Below are positions 33,765-41,469 of a stretch of 64,000 bases of DNA, piece by piece (the first letter of the stretch is position 1; every line of letters starts with the position of its first letter). A program made the position numbers and the translations under genes. Origin of the DNA: a virus; IMG/VR virus record IMGVR_UViG_3300042914_004291, positions 62,001-126,000 of that record; one strand, given 5' to 3'. The notes under the pieces are model-generated. The model made no database searches and was not told where the DNA came from. It saw nothing but the letters and a program-made list of their open reading frames with translations.

Positions 33765-34331
33765 TCAGCGTTTTCCTGGAAGGAACCCGGGCTGGTTTGG
33801 TTTTGGTGAAGAGCTCTTGCTGAAAGCCAGTTCAGCCCAGCGGTTGGCCGCGGGTGCATTTGGAATAATGTTTTGTTGTTCGTTCAGCATTGACACAGCA
33901 GCCTCATCTCTCGGCGGCATCATGTTCCTAGGAAACGCGGCTCCCATCTCTGGTACTGGCGGCATTTGTCTTTGCTGATGCGCCAACATTGCATCTAGTC
34001 TAGACTGCTCTTCCAGCATTGCACCAGGGGCATTGGCAAGAGTGTCTGCAAATATATCAGCCATGGCCGGGTCGTCGCCGAAAACTGCGTTGGCATTCAT
34101 AGCGGCTCTCTGCTGCTCAGAAATAAATCCTGGATGACTCTGAGCTGGCCTGATATGTTGTTGCTGTTGATAAACTGGCTTCGCGCCTTCTGTTAGTGTC
34201 TCATACGTTTTCATAGCTGCTGGGAGTGTGCCGTCTGAGATCATCTCCAGGAGTATACCCTTGATGATTAGTTTGAGCTCATTCTTGGTTGTTGTCGCAG
34301 CCTTTGGCTTCGGTGGTGCGTTGGTAGTCAT
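33765..34331 (-). CDS. Head-assembly-region protein of unknown function
   Basis: A 188-residue protein: a helical segment near 16-45 (KNELKLIIKGILLEMISDGT) followed by Gln/Pro/Ala/Met-rich low-complexity sequence. The start overlaps the protease stop by 4 bp, so expression is coupled. Position suggests an internal head or scaffold accessory protein; sequence gives no family. Confidence 0.7.
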   Translation of the reverse strand: MTTNAPPKPKAATTTKNELKLIIKGILLEMISDGTLPAAMKTYETLTEGAKPVYQQQQHIRPAQSHPGFISEQQRAAMNANAVFGDDPAMADIFADTLANAPGAMLEEQSRLDAMLAHQQRQMPPVPEMGAAFPRNMMPPRDEAAVSMLNEQQNIIPNAPAANRWAELAFSKSSSPKPNQPGFLPGKR

Positions 34332-34993
34332 TTCTTGTTCTTAACTCCCTTGAACTGTTCTGCAATTGAAATGCTGTTGTTCAAAGCTCTGAAGATCAAA
34401 TCATTCTTTGTGAACACTTCATTTGGATCATACAGTTTCTTTGACTCTGCCAGCTTCATGAAAGCTCCTGGTGTCGATGGCTCAGAGACAAAATCCCAAC
34501 AGATGATCTGAAGGTCGTCTTGGACATAGTTGACGTCGCCTTGTTTCTTCAATGAGCCTAGAGCCCTAGAAGAGATACCAGGAACGCCGCCACCTTTGAC
34601 AATCTCTCTGATGATCTTGCCGGATGGAGTATCAAACACATGCACTTTGGCCTTGACGTTGTCACCTTCCATCCACACCTTCTTGATCATGTGTGAAACG
34701 TTCTTCATGTTCACGATTGGCTCTTCGGCATGGTCTAGTTCACCAAACGCACGATTCTCTTTGATGAGCTTCTGATAATTGATTATCTCTTGCTTCAAAA
34801 CTTCAAAAGGATACACACGGCCGTTTGCATTCAATGTGTTTGCTCTCTGAATCACTCCAGTCAGAATCAGAGGCTGATCGTCCCTGAGCTTGCTGAAGTC
34901 GTGAGGGGCTCCATCCCTTTGTTCAACTTCTTCGTCGCTGTCTAGTTCGAACCTGCTAAACTCTCTCAACAGTAGTTTTCTTGTGTCTGTCAT
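34328..34993 (-). CDS. Prohead protease (gp21-like)
   Basis: A 221-residue protease of the T4 gp21 type, which matures the scaffold and capsid proteins inside the prohead. Matching segments are LILTGVIQRANTLNANGRVY, FGELDHAEEP (catalytic His in LDH), VKAKVHVFDTPSGK and GGGVPGISSRALGSL (catalytic Ser region). Length matches T4 gp21 (212). The N-terminus carries an acidic stretch (DSDEEVEQRDG). It overlaps both neighbours by 4 bp, showing a tightly coupled portal-protease-scaffold operon. Confidence 0.88.
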   Translation of the reverse strand: MTDTRKLLLREFSRFELDSDEEVEQRDGAPHDFSKLRDDQPLILTGVIQRANTLNANGRVYPFEVLKQEIINYQKLIKENRAFGELDHAEEPIVNMKNVSHMIKKVWMEGDNVKAKVHVFDTPSGKIIREIVKGGGVPGISSRALGSLKKQGDVNYVQDDLQIICWDFVSEPSTPGAFMKLAESKKLYDPNEVFTKNDLIFRALNNSISIAEQFKGVKNKK

Positions 34994-35871
34994 GATTTTT
35001 CTTGATTGCCTTTGTTGGTGTTGATCTTTTCTGTGAGATCTATCAACGACAGATAGAAATCGATTGCCGCAGAATGTTGTGGGTGAGAAACGTTCGAAAC
35101 GAAACTACGATCTGTTTGAAATCTTTCCAGCAAAGTCGTTACAGTTTCAAGTTGGTCAGCACCAAACGTTGAGTCGCCAGATAGTTTGCCAACTGAACGC
35201 TTGGCGTGTTCTTCCAATGGGATCAAAACTTTGACCACGAACTGATCCGGGTCAAGCGAGACGTAATTTGTCATGAACGTCATCTGTGGTTCCGAAAGCA
35301 AACTTTTATACTCGTCGTTGTAGTGTTTCACGGTGATCTCCAGCAGCATGTTTAGTGGAAACTGATTCGAAACTTCATCCAACGAACTCGCAGCCACAGT
35401 CTCATCCACAGCTTCGTCGTCAGTTTTTTCACTTTGATCGCAAGACATCTCAACCAATGACTCGGCAAGATAAACCTGTGAGGCCAGCGAATCAGCGGTC
35501 ACATCGGCTCGCGACCACTCTTCCATCAGAGCAAACAATGTATCTTCTGCTGACATCTTGATCTCAACACTTTCAGATAGCGACAAGTGCGAACATTGCT
35601 CGTCAAGTGTTTTTGATTCTGCTCTTTTGAGTTTGACGTTGACTGTGCTCTTGAAGAGCTCTTTCAGTTCGGAAATGTATTGCCGCACGACTTTTTCACC
35701 ATGCAACCGCCCAAGTTCCAAACACTTCTCAGATGCTTCAGACATCATGACGTACTGCTTGACATATTGCGGTGTTTTTATTAGCAGTTGTGCGTTGCTT
35801 GCAAGACCATTGTTCACGATCCTCGCAGACAATTCTTCTAGTTTCTTTTTTGTTGCCAGCGATTTTTTCAT
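34990..35871 (-). CDS. Head-operon protein of unknown function
   Basis: A 293-residue acidic helical protein starting MKKSLATKKKLEELSARIVN, rich in Glu, Ser and Leu. It lies between portal and protease, where T4 has the small prohead-core genes 67 and 68, so a core/scaffold role is possible by position only. Its stop overlaps the protease start by 4 bp. Confidence 0.72.
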   Translation of the reverse strand: MKKSLATKKKLEELSARIVNNGLASNAQLLIKTPQYVKQYVMMSEASEKCLELGRLHGEKVVRQYISELKELFKSTVNVKLKRAESKTLDEQCSHLSLSESVEIKMSAEDTLFALMEEWSRADVTADSLASQVYLAESLVEMSCDQSEKTDDEAVDETVAASSLDEVSNQFPLNMLLEITVKHYNDEYKSLLSEPQMTFMTNYVSLDPDQFVVKVLIPLEEHAKRSVGKLSGDSTFGADQLETVTTLLERFQTDRSFVSNVSHPQHSAAIDFYLSLIDLTEKINTNKGNQEKS

Positions 35872-35885
35872 GGTTATTCTTGTTG

Positions 35886-38021
35886 CTAACTATTTTCTAG
35901 AATCAAGATATTCGAATCGTCATTACCAACCGATTCTTCATCCGGATTCCCGTCTTGCAAAGTTGACTCCAACAACAACACTTCATCCTCTTCAGGTCTG
36001 ATTGCTGTCTGGCTGTTGCCACCTTCGGCAATGTTGGCCTTGAGAGTTTTGTTCATGTGCTCCTTCAGTCTGACGAGAGAAGATCTGATTCCCCTGTTCA
36101 TTGCGTGAGGGATGGGTCTGACTTGCTCTGTTAGCAATTCACTGGCTTCAAGCAATGTTTTGCTAGATGGAACGTCGTAAACACTGTCTCTGGCTCTGCG
36201 AGTGATTGGACTGAGCATTGACTGAAAATCTGGCATGTGCAAAGCCCCAGGACCGCCAAATGAATTTCGCCGCGATATCCTTCTAGCTGCTGCATCGAGT
36301 GCCGGTGTGTAGTTTGCTCTGATGGGTGCACCGGCAGCACTAGGCTTGCCTCCAGTGCCATTTGATGTGTTGATCGCCCCACGTTCAGCCTGACGGATAG
36401 CCGCCTTCTCGGCATCGCGCATCTGCTGCATCTCAACGTTTGCTTTCTCGACGCCTGCCACGGCACCCGGATTTGGCCTGAATGGAGATCCAGGAACCTC
36501 ATAGTTTGATTTGTCAAAAATATCAATGTTGCTATCCTCGGATTTATCAAACTTTGGATTCTCTGCTATAGCTGCCAGCTCTGCAACTCGCGTCTGATCG
36601 ATCTTGGCTTCGATCCAGTTTGTATTGATCTGATCAGGTCTGAAACCAAGGATCTCTCTCTGGATATGTGGAATGCTGAGCATGCCTGTTTCTTTCCCCA
36701 ACTCCCAAGCTTTCCCAGCAACCTCAATCCTTGCAGTCAGAAGAGCCAGTTTTTGTTGAACAGCAACTGTGGATGGGTTTGAGAACCCAAGTTCAAAATC
36801 GATCAGATCTTCCCCAGAAAAGCCTAACGCAAACAAATGAATCATTGCGAGTTTGTTGAGCTCTGCCACCATGATCTTCTGGAGAGTTGCAATGGTTCTT
36901 GAGAACCTGATATCTTCTTGAGCCAGTGTGCTCTTCGAGGAAATTGCTTCGTCGTAAGTCAAGTAAGCTCTTGGCACCATCAAAGCAGCGATCAGCTTGT
37001 TCAAGATATACTGAACGTCATCGACTGCGGTGTTGTTAGTAGCTCCGGCCAGTGCTTCGATCTTTGTTCCGCTATTCTGGCGCACTGGCATGAAATAGTC
37101 GTCGAGTGCCGAGAATGGATTGTATCTGAAATCTTGTTTTCCTTGTTCATGCTCGATCACGCTGCTACCGCGCATTGCTTCTTTGACGCCTTCCATGTAT
37201 GAAGGGATATCGTTTGGAGCAATTGCTGAAACGTCAACATAGAACACTCTACGTTCTGGGGATCTGACAAGACGATAAAGAAGCATTGAGTCTTCGATCA
37301 TTGTGAGCATGCGCCATGGTCTTCTTGCAGACTCTAGAAGAGACATTCCATATGGAAGAAACATGTCGCTCCCCAGAATTCTCATGTGAAGGATCTGCCA
37401 GTTCTCAAGATATTTACCGCCGCGAGTTAATAGCCTGAACCTTGTTGCATAAGGATCGTTTTTGTCATAGCCTTCTTCACGTTCGACCTCGTTGACTGGG
37501 AGTGGTTCTACGTTGATCACTCCATAGTTCGGAACCACTTCCACGTAACAGAAGTAATCACCATTCTTCACAAGGTTTCTCATCATGCGCCTGCCGTTGA
37601 ACTCTATGTCGACAACATCATAGAACAACTCGTCCAGCGCTTTTTGTATCTCGGCGTTCGGACTGTAAACGTGAAACATCTGGCCTGTCTCATCAGAAGC
37701 GCACGACTCATCAGCATAGACGTTCAATGCTGTCGATACCTCCGCACAGCGAGCATCCATCTCAGCAAATTCCGCTGCGCGACTCTGCCGATCCAGAATG
37801 CCATAGGCGCCCATCGATGAGAATGGAGATGACTCGCGGCGAAATGCCGATGGGCCGTAATAACCCATGGCACCTTTCATCACTTCTGTGTCGTAGAAAT
37901 TCCTGTAGTCCTGCCCTTTAACTTTACGCCGGATTGCTGGACCGGAGCGAAAGAGTCGATTTAAACGTTTATAGAACGTCAAGGCGTTCGAGATTGCAGA
38001 GGCTGGTGGTGTGTCGCTCAT
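35886..38021 (-). CDS. Portal protein (gp20-like)
   Basis: A 711-residue portal subunit forming the dodecameric DNA channel at one head vertex. It matches the T4 gp20 family in ARCAEVSTALNVYADESCA, FEGR-like FNGRRMMRNLVKNGDYFCYV, RLVRSPERRVFYVDV and TYDEAISSKSTLAQEDIRFS. T4 gp20 has 524 residues. The extra length is a C-terminal, largely polar extension from about 480 on, with basic and Gly/Pro-rich segments. It is the first gene of the minus-strand head operon and diverges from the 38.1 kb plus-strand gene. Confidence 0.88.
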   Translation of the reverse strand: MSDTPPASAISNALTFYKRLNRLFRSGPAIRRKVKGQDYRNFYDTEVMKGAMGYYGPSAFRRESSPFSSMGAYGILDRQSRAAEFAEMDARCAEVSTALNVYADESCASDETGQMFHVYSPNAEIQKALDELFYDVVDIEFNGRRMMRNLVKNGDYFCYVEVVPNYGVINVEPLPVNEVEREEGYDKNDPYATRFRLLTRGGKYLENWQILHMRILGSDMFLPYGMSLLESARRPWRMLTMIEDSMLLYRLVRSPERRVFYVDVSAIAPNDIPSYMEGVKEAMRGSSVIEHEQGKQDFRYNPFSALDDYFMPVRQNSGTKIEALAGATNNTAVDDVQYILNKLIAALMVPRAYLTYDEAISSKSTLAQEDIRFSRTIATLQKIMVAELNKLAMIHLFALGFSGEDLIDFELGFSNPSTVAVQQKLALLTARIEVAGKAWELGKETGMLSIPHIQREILGFRPDQINTNWIEAKIDQTRVAELAAIAENPKFDKSEDSNIDIFDKSNYEVPGSPFRPNPGAVAGVEKANVEMQQMRDAEKAAIRQAERGAINTSNGTGGKPSAAGAPIRANYTPALDAAARRISRRNSFGGPGALHMPDFQSMLSPITRRARDSVYDVPSSKTLLEASELLTEQVRPIPHAMNRGIRSSLVRLKEHMNKTLKANIAEGGNSQTAIRPEEDEVLLLESTLQDGNPDEESVGNDDSNILILENS

Positions 38022-38072
38022 GTGCTGTCTTGTTGTTGTTATTTAGGCAGATACGTCAATAATGAGATTGTG

Positions 38073-38642
38073 ATGATTGATCATAGTAATGATGTTGGGT
38101 GCGATGACTATACAAACGAAGAGCTCCTGGCCAGTTTTCACAAAGCCCGAGAATCACTCTTAGAGATTTTGCGGCAAAAACTATCTGGAGACATTGAGCT
38201 AGTCGACCTGTTCATGGAACGTTTGCATTACACTTTGGAGATATTAGGAGCCACGACAGAGAACTGGTTAACGATCAAAACTGCCCTGATAAAATATCTC
38301 AACATACACATCACAACAAAAGGCTTGTTTACACAGCGTCGATCGGATGATCGATCGTTCTACAATGATTTTGAACTAGCTGTCATAGAATATTGGGCCT
38401 CTGTTACTGGTGTTAGACCATTCATACCGGCCAAACAGTTCTGCAATCCGGATGACCCAATCAGGAAACAGTATCATGCAATCTTTGAGCGGAATGCTAA
38501 GGCTAGCGCAGCCTTATTAGAAAGGAAGAAGCAGCAAGAGCAGTTGGCACTATCCAAGCCAGTGAAGAAGAAGAGTAAAAAGAAGAAAACCAATGGCAAA
38601 AGACACAAAAACAACCAGCAACAGCTCGCCAAACATGGCTGA
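38073..38642 (+). CDS. Protein of unknown function with a lysine-rich tail
   Basis: A 189-residue protein from the ATG at 38073 (MIDHSNDVGCDDYTN); the frame stays open upstream to 38022. The body is helical (LVDLFMERLHYTLEILGATT) and the C-terminus is a long basic tail (KPVKKKSKKKKTNGKRHKNN) that could bind nucleic acid. Its last 50 bp overlap the start of the next gene in another frame. No family recognised. Confidence 0.7.
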   Translation: MIDHSNDVGCDDYTNEELLASFHKARESLLEILRQKLSGDIELVDLFMERLHYTLEILGATTENWLTIKTALIKYLNIHITTKGLFTQRRSDDRSFYNDFELAVIEYWASVTGVRPFIPAKQFCNPDDPIRKQYHAIFERNAKASAALLERKKQQEQLALSKPVKKKSKKKKTNGKRHKNNQQQLAKHG

Positions 38643-39774
38643 GATCTTGTTTGTCAATGAACAGGATGATGGTTACTATGACAATCCCGGGTTCGAAGGC
38701 GGCTATGGTGTTTCTCTTGGTGGTGGTGGTGGTTCATCATCATCAGGCTCAGGTAAAAGCATGTGGGCGAGAAACGGATTGTTTGGTGCCATGGGCTTTG
38801 CTGCTATCAGAGATATCTGGAACATCCTGAAGCGCGATGCTGCAAAACTTGGCGTGCAAGCTCTGTCGACTGTTGGGTCTTTGTTTGCTGGAACAGTTAC
38901 GATCCTGTTGCCTTTCAACTCTCACCTAGCCACCTCATACGTCACAAAGAAGTTTATGTACTGGGAGGTCAAGGCCATTAAATCAATCAACCAACAGTTC
39001 GAGAAAGAACTGGCAGGGTTTGACACCGGCTGGGAATTGATCAAGCCAGATCTGATTGGCCTTGGGTTCTTCATTGCTCCATACGGTGTCGTTGGAAACA
39101 TGATGGCTGCTGGCCAAGCAATTGACGCTGCGATCTCTGTCACGAACGTGATGACTGGCGGACTCGTTGGATCTCTCTTAGACCGCATCATCAATCTCCC
39201 AGAAGACATGAGAGATCCTGGTAACTTGGATTACTACATAAGAAGCCATCTCTATAGGCCGTTCAGTTACTCTTCGAGCAACTGGAAAGAGCGTGGTCTG
39301 TTTGGAAACCTATTCCACCTCACAAATGATGAGTTTCACAAATCGGGCGTCCGGCGCAACATTTATGAAGCAGCTGGTGATGGCGGCGGAAGAACTGTTG
39401 ACACGGCAGGGCTAAAACAAATGCTTGACAAACTCAGATCAATTCTTGGAAAAACCTACGACAAAGACATGAGGAAGTTCATGGAAGAGGTGCTAAAAGG
39501 ATCTAAAGATTCTGAAACAAAGTTCGTCGCCGCAAACACATCAAAATACCTGGCTCCAATGTTTCCGGCCATCAAAACAGATCTAGCTGCAAATTCTAGG
39601 CAGTTGCAACTTCAACCCGGCGAATTAGAACAGTGGAACTCTTCACTAGCTAGCAAAAAAACAGAGATACTTGATTCAATGCTGAAACGTTACAGCGGTT
39701 TGATCAAGAAAGATCCAAACTCAGGCACTGCCGCAGAAACTTTCAAACAGATCATGTCTTCGGCGATGAACTGA
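38593..39774 (+). CDS. Large protein with hydrophobic segments, possibly membrane-active
   Basis: A 393-residue protein starting MAKDTKTTSNSSPNMAEI (an ATG at 38635 is an alternative). A Gly/Ser linker at 43-56 precedes hydrophobic stretches near 85-110 (LSTVGSLFAGTVTILLPF) and 150-200 (DLIGLGFFIAPYGVVGNMMA). The C-terminal half is helical and soluble. The pattern resembles proteins that insert into or lie on membranes, or a virion protein delivered to the cell. No family recognised. A perfect inverted repeat follows it. Confidence 0.7.
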   Translation: MAKDTKTTSNSSPNMAEILFVNEQDDGYYDNPGFEGGYGVSLGGGGGSSSSGSGKSMWARNGLFGAMGFAAIRDIWNILKRDAAKLGVQALSTVGSLFAGTVTILLPFNSHLATSYVTKKFMYWEVKAIKSINQQFEKELAGFDTGWELIKPDLIGLGFFIAPYGVVGNMMAAGQAIDAAISVTNVMTGGLVGSLLDRIINLPEDMRDPGNLDYYIRSHLYRPFSYSSSNWKERGLFGNLFHLTNDEFHKSGVRRNIYEAAGDGGGRTVDTAGLKQMLDKLRSILGKTYDKDMRKFMEEVLKGSKDSETKFVAANTSKYLAPMFPAIKTDLAANSRQLQLQPGELEQWNSSLASKKTEILDSMLKRYSGLIKKDPNSGTAAETFKQIMSSAMN

Positions 39775-39780
39775 ATATAC

Positions 39781-39823
39781 ATCGTTGTTTGTTCGGGACA
39801 TAACTCCTCCTGAAAACAACGAT
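39781..39823. repeat. Perfect 10 bp inverted repeat reaching into the GapR-like start codon
   Basis: ATCGTTGTTT (39781-39790) and AAACAACGAT (39814-39823) flank a 23 nt loop with CTCCTCC. The right arm includes the first two bases of the ATG at 39822. In RNA it would hide the start codon; in DNA it could be an operator. Confidence 0.6.
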
Positions 39824-40118
39824 GATTAGCCGTAAGAAACACAGCCGCAAAGGCGCATCAGAAGAACCAAACAACATGCCAGAGAACCTGAACGATCTGA
39901 AACCGATCGTGTCAGAATTCATTGATCGTTACAGACGCCTTGAGAACGAAGAGGTAGAACTGCGCGAACAAAAGAAACAACTGGTCGATGAGTTCTCAGA
40001 CAAACTTGACACCAAGACACTGAAACTTGCAATGAAAGAAGTGGAGCTGCGTTCGAAGGTTGAACGCAAACACTATTTCGATCTGTTTGTTCATGTGCTT
40101 GGCGGGGAAGTAGACTGA
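39822..40118 (+). CDS. GapR-like (DUF2312-type) nucleoid-associated protein
   Basis: A 98-residue protein. Residues 25-95 follow the pattern of GapR/DUF2312 proteins: a long helix FIDRYRRLENEEVELREQKK, then LVDEFSDKLDTKTLKLAMKE and a final amphipathic helix. GapR of alphaproteobacteria binds overtwisted AT-rich DNA ahead of replication forks as a dimer of dimers. The phage copy could act on phage DNA or interfere with the host protein. The N-terminal 20 residues are basic. Similarity is judged by eye; a generic coiled coil is the alternative. Start placed at the ATG inside the inverted repeat. Confidence 0.5.
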   Translation: MISRKKHSRKGASEEPNNMPENLNDLKPIVSEFIDRYRRLENEEVELREQKKQLVDEFSDKLDTKTLKLAMKEVELRSKVERKHYFDLFVHVLGGEVD

Positions 40119-40123
40119 TCTAT

Positions 40124-40579
40124 ATGACCACAGAATACGTAGTGAACGGCAAGAAACGCCGCAAGATGAAACAGCTTCCAGAAATCTTCTACGAAACTCC
40201 TAACTTCGAGGGCGAGAAGGTTTCTCCAATTCCATATGTTGTCATCCCAGCAGACACAGACATGCCACCCGGGTTGTTCTTGATGGAGTACAGAGAGACT
40301 AATGAAGTTGAGAATGGTCAGCCAATGATGGAAGGTCCATGGCCTCACATGTATGTCGACTTCAAGGAAGTAGAAGAAGCGTTAGCATTAAAGTTTGGCG
40401 GCAAGAAATCCAAACCATTCATTGAAATTGTTGATCACATTCGCACGGCGATTGGTCTTGAGCCTTTGAAAGAAGCCAAACGCAAAGGCGACGAGCTGCT
40501 GAACTCTGCCAGCAAACTGGCAGAAACAATCGTGAATGAGCGCATTGCAGCCAAGGCAAAGGAACAGATCAAGCAATGA
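40124..40579 (+). CDS. Protein of unknown function
   Basis: A 151-residue protein starting MTTEYVVNGKKRRKMKQLPE, with a beta-rich region (KVSPIPYVVIPADTDMPPGL) followed by a long charged helix at the C-terminus (KLAETIVNERIAAKAKEQIK). Closely packed in a plus-strand operon: 5 bp after the GapR-like gene and a 4 bp overlap with the next. No family recognised. Confidence 0.75.
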   Translation: MTTEYVVNGKKRRKMKQLPEIFYETPNFEGEKVSPIPYVVIPADTDMPPGLFLMEYRETNEVENGQPMMEGPWPHMYVDFKEVEEALALKFGGKKSKPFIEIVDHIRTAIGLEPLKEAKRKGDELLNSASKLAETIVNERIAAKAKEQIKQ

Positions 40580-40989
40580 AACTACACCAAACAGTTGTTG
40601 GCAGTATCCTGAATGACGTCAAGAACTTTGGCGGGCATAACTCGGAACTCAAACTCCGTGCCAGACTAGAAGACAAACAATATGCAATCTATGCTGGTGA
40701 TCGTAAAGACATGGTTCTCGTTGAATACGACCGTCTGATCAAAGAGGCAAGTGATCGTCGTCTCCCAGTGCGAGACATTGTACCAATGCGACTGCATCCA
40801 ACTGCTTTCGGCAAGGTCATGGAACTTTTCGCACTATACTCTGGATATGATAGCGAGACGAAGATGCGTATTGCTCTAGAAAACCTCGATCTGATTCCAT
40901 ACGAGAAGAAAACTGGAAACCGCGAGACTATTCTGGTCCTCAAAGAAGACTATGAGAAAATCTTGAGACAGTCTGGTCTTGGCGGCTGA
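40576..40989 (+). CDS. Protein made of two internal repeats, unknown function
   Basis: A 137-residue protein consisting of two related units. Unit 1 (residues 1-58) starts MKLHQTVVGSILNDVKNFGG and unit 2 (about 74-133) starts MRLHPTAFGKVMELFALYSG. Both continue with S-E-KxR-ALE, then a beta strand, and end in Y..(I/L)xKE-type helices (EYDRLIKEA, KEDYEKILRQ). This is an internal duplication with a fold of its own. It overlaps the preceding gene by 4 bp. No known family recognised. Confidence 0.75.
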   Translation: MKLHQTVVGSILNDVKNFGGHNSELKLRARLEDKQYAIYAGDRKDMVLVEYDRLIKEASDRRLPVRDIVPMRLHPTAFGKVMELFALYSGYDSETKMRIALENLDLIPYEKKTGNRETILVLKEDYEKILRQSGLGG

Positions 40990-41013
40990 TAAGCAACACC
41001 CAACAACGGCACG

Positions 41014-41469
41014 ATGAACAACTCTACCCCAACAACTCAGCTCGAAATAGGGCAAGTGATATTTTGTATCTCTGGCGACACTGGGGCTTTGTACCCGGTC
41101 CAAGTGACTGAAGAGGTAGTACACAAATCAATCACTGGCACAAAGAAATCCTACACTGTCAGACTTGATCTGTTTGATGATCAAGGTGTCGTGGAAACCA
41201 AGATAACTTCACTTGAATCATTGAACGATCTGTGGTTTCCAACGTTGGCTGTGGCAAAGGATCACATGCTGAAACAGGCAGCAGCTTTTGTAGATGAAAT
41301 GGCCGATAAAGCCGAGAAGTTGTCCATGATGAGTTTTGGCGAGGAGATGCGTCAGCTAGCCACTAGTGACACAACAGAACAATCTGGTGCCATGCCTTCA
41401 ATAAGAAAGAAACCAACCGTTACAATGCCCGATGGAACAAAGATAGAACTTGATGTACATGAAAACTGA
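41014..41469 (+). CDS. Protein of unknown function upstream of GroEL
   Basis: A 151-residue protein starting MNNSTPTTQLEIGQVIFCIS. The first 60 residues look beta-rich (YPVQVTEEVVHKSITGTKKS) and the rest helical and Met-rich, with a beta hairpin at the end (PTVTMPDGTKIELDVHEN). Its 3' end overlaps the GroEL start by about 17 bp, so the two are translationally linked. A helper role for the chaperonin is possible only by position. Confidence 0.72.
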   Translation: MNNSTPTTQLEIGQVIFCISGDTGALYPVQVTEEVVHKSITGTKKSYTVRLDLFDDQGVVETKITSLESLNDLWFPTLAVAKDHMLKQAAAFVDEMADKAEKLSMMSFGEEMRQLATSDTTEQSGAMPSIRKKPTVTMPDGTKIELDVHEN

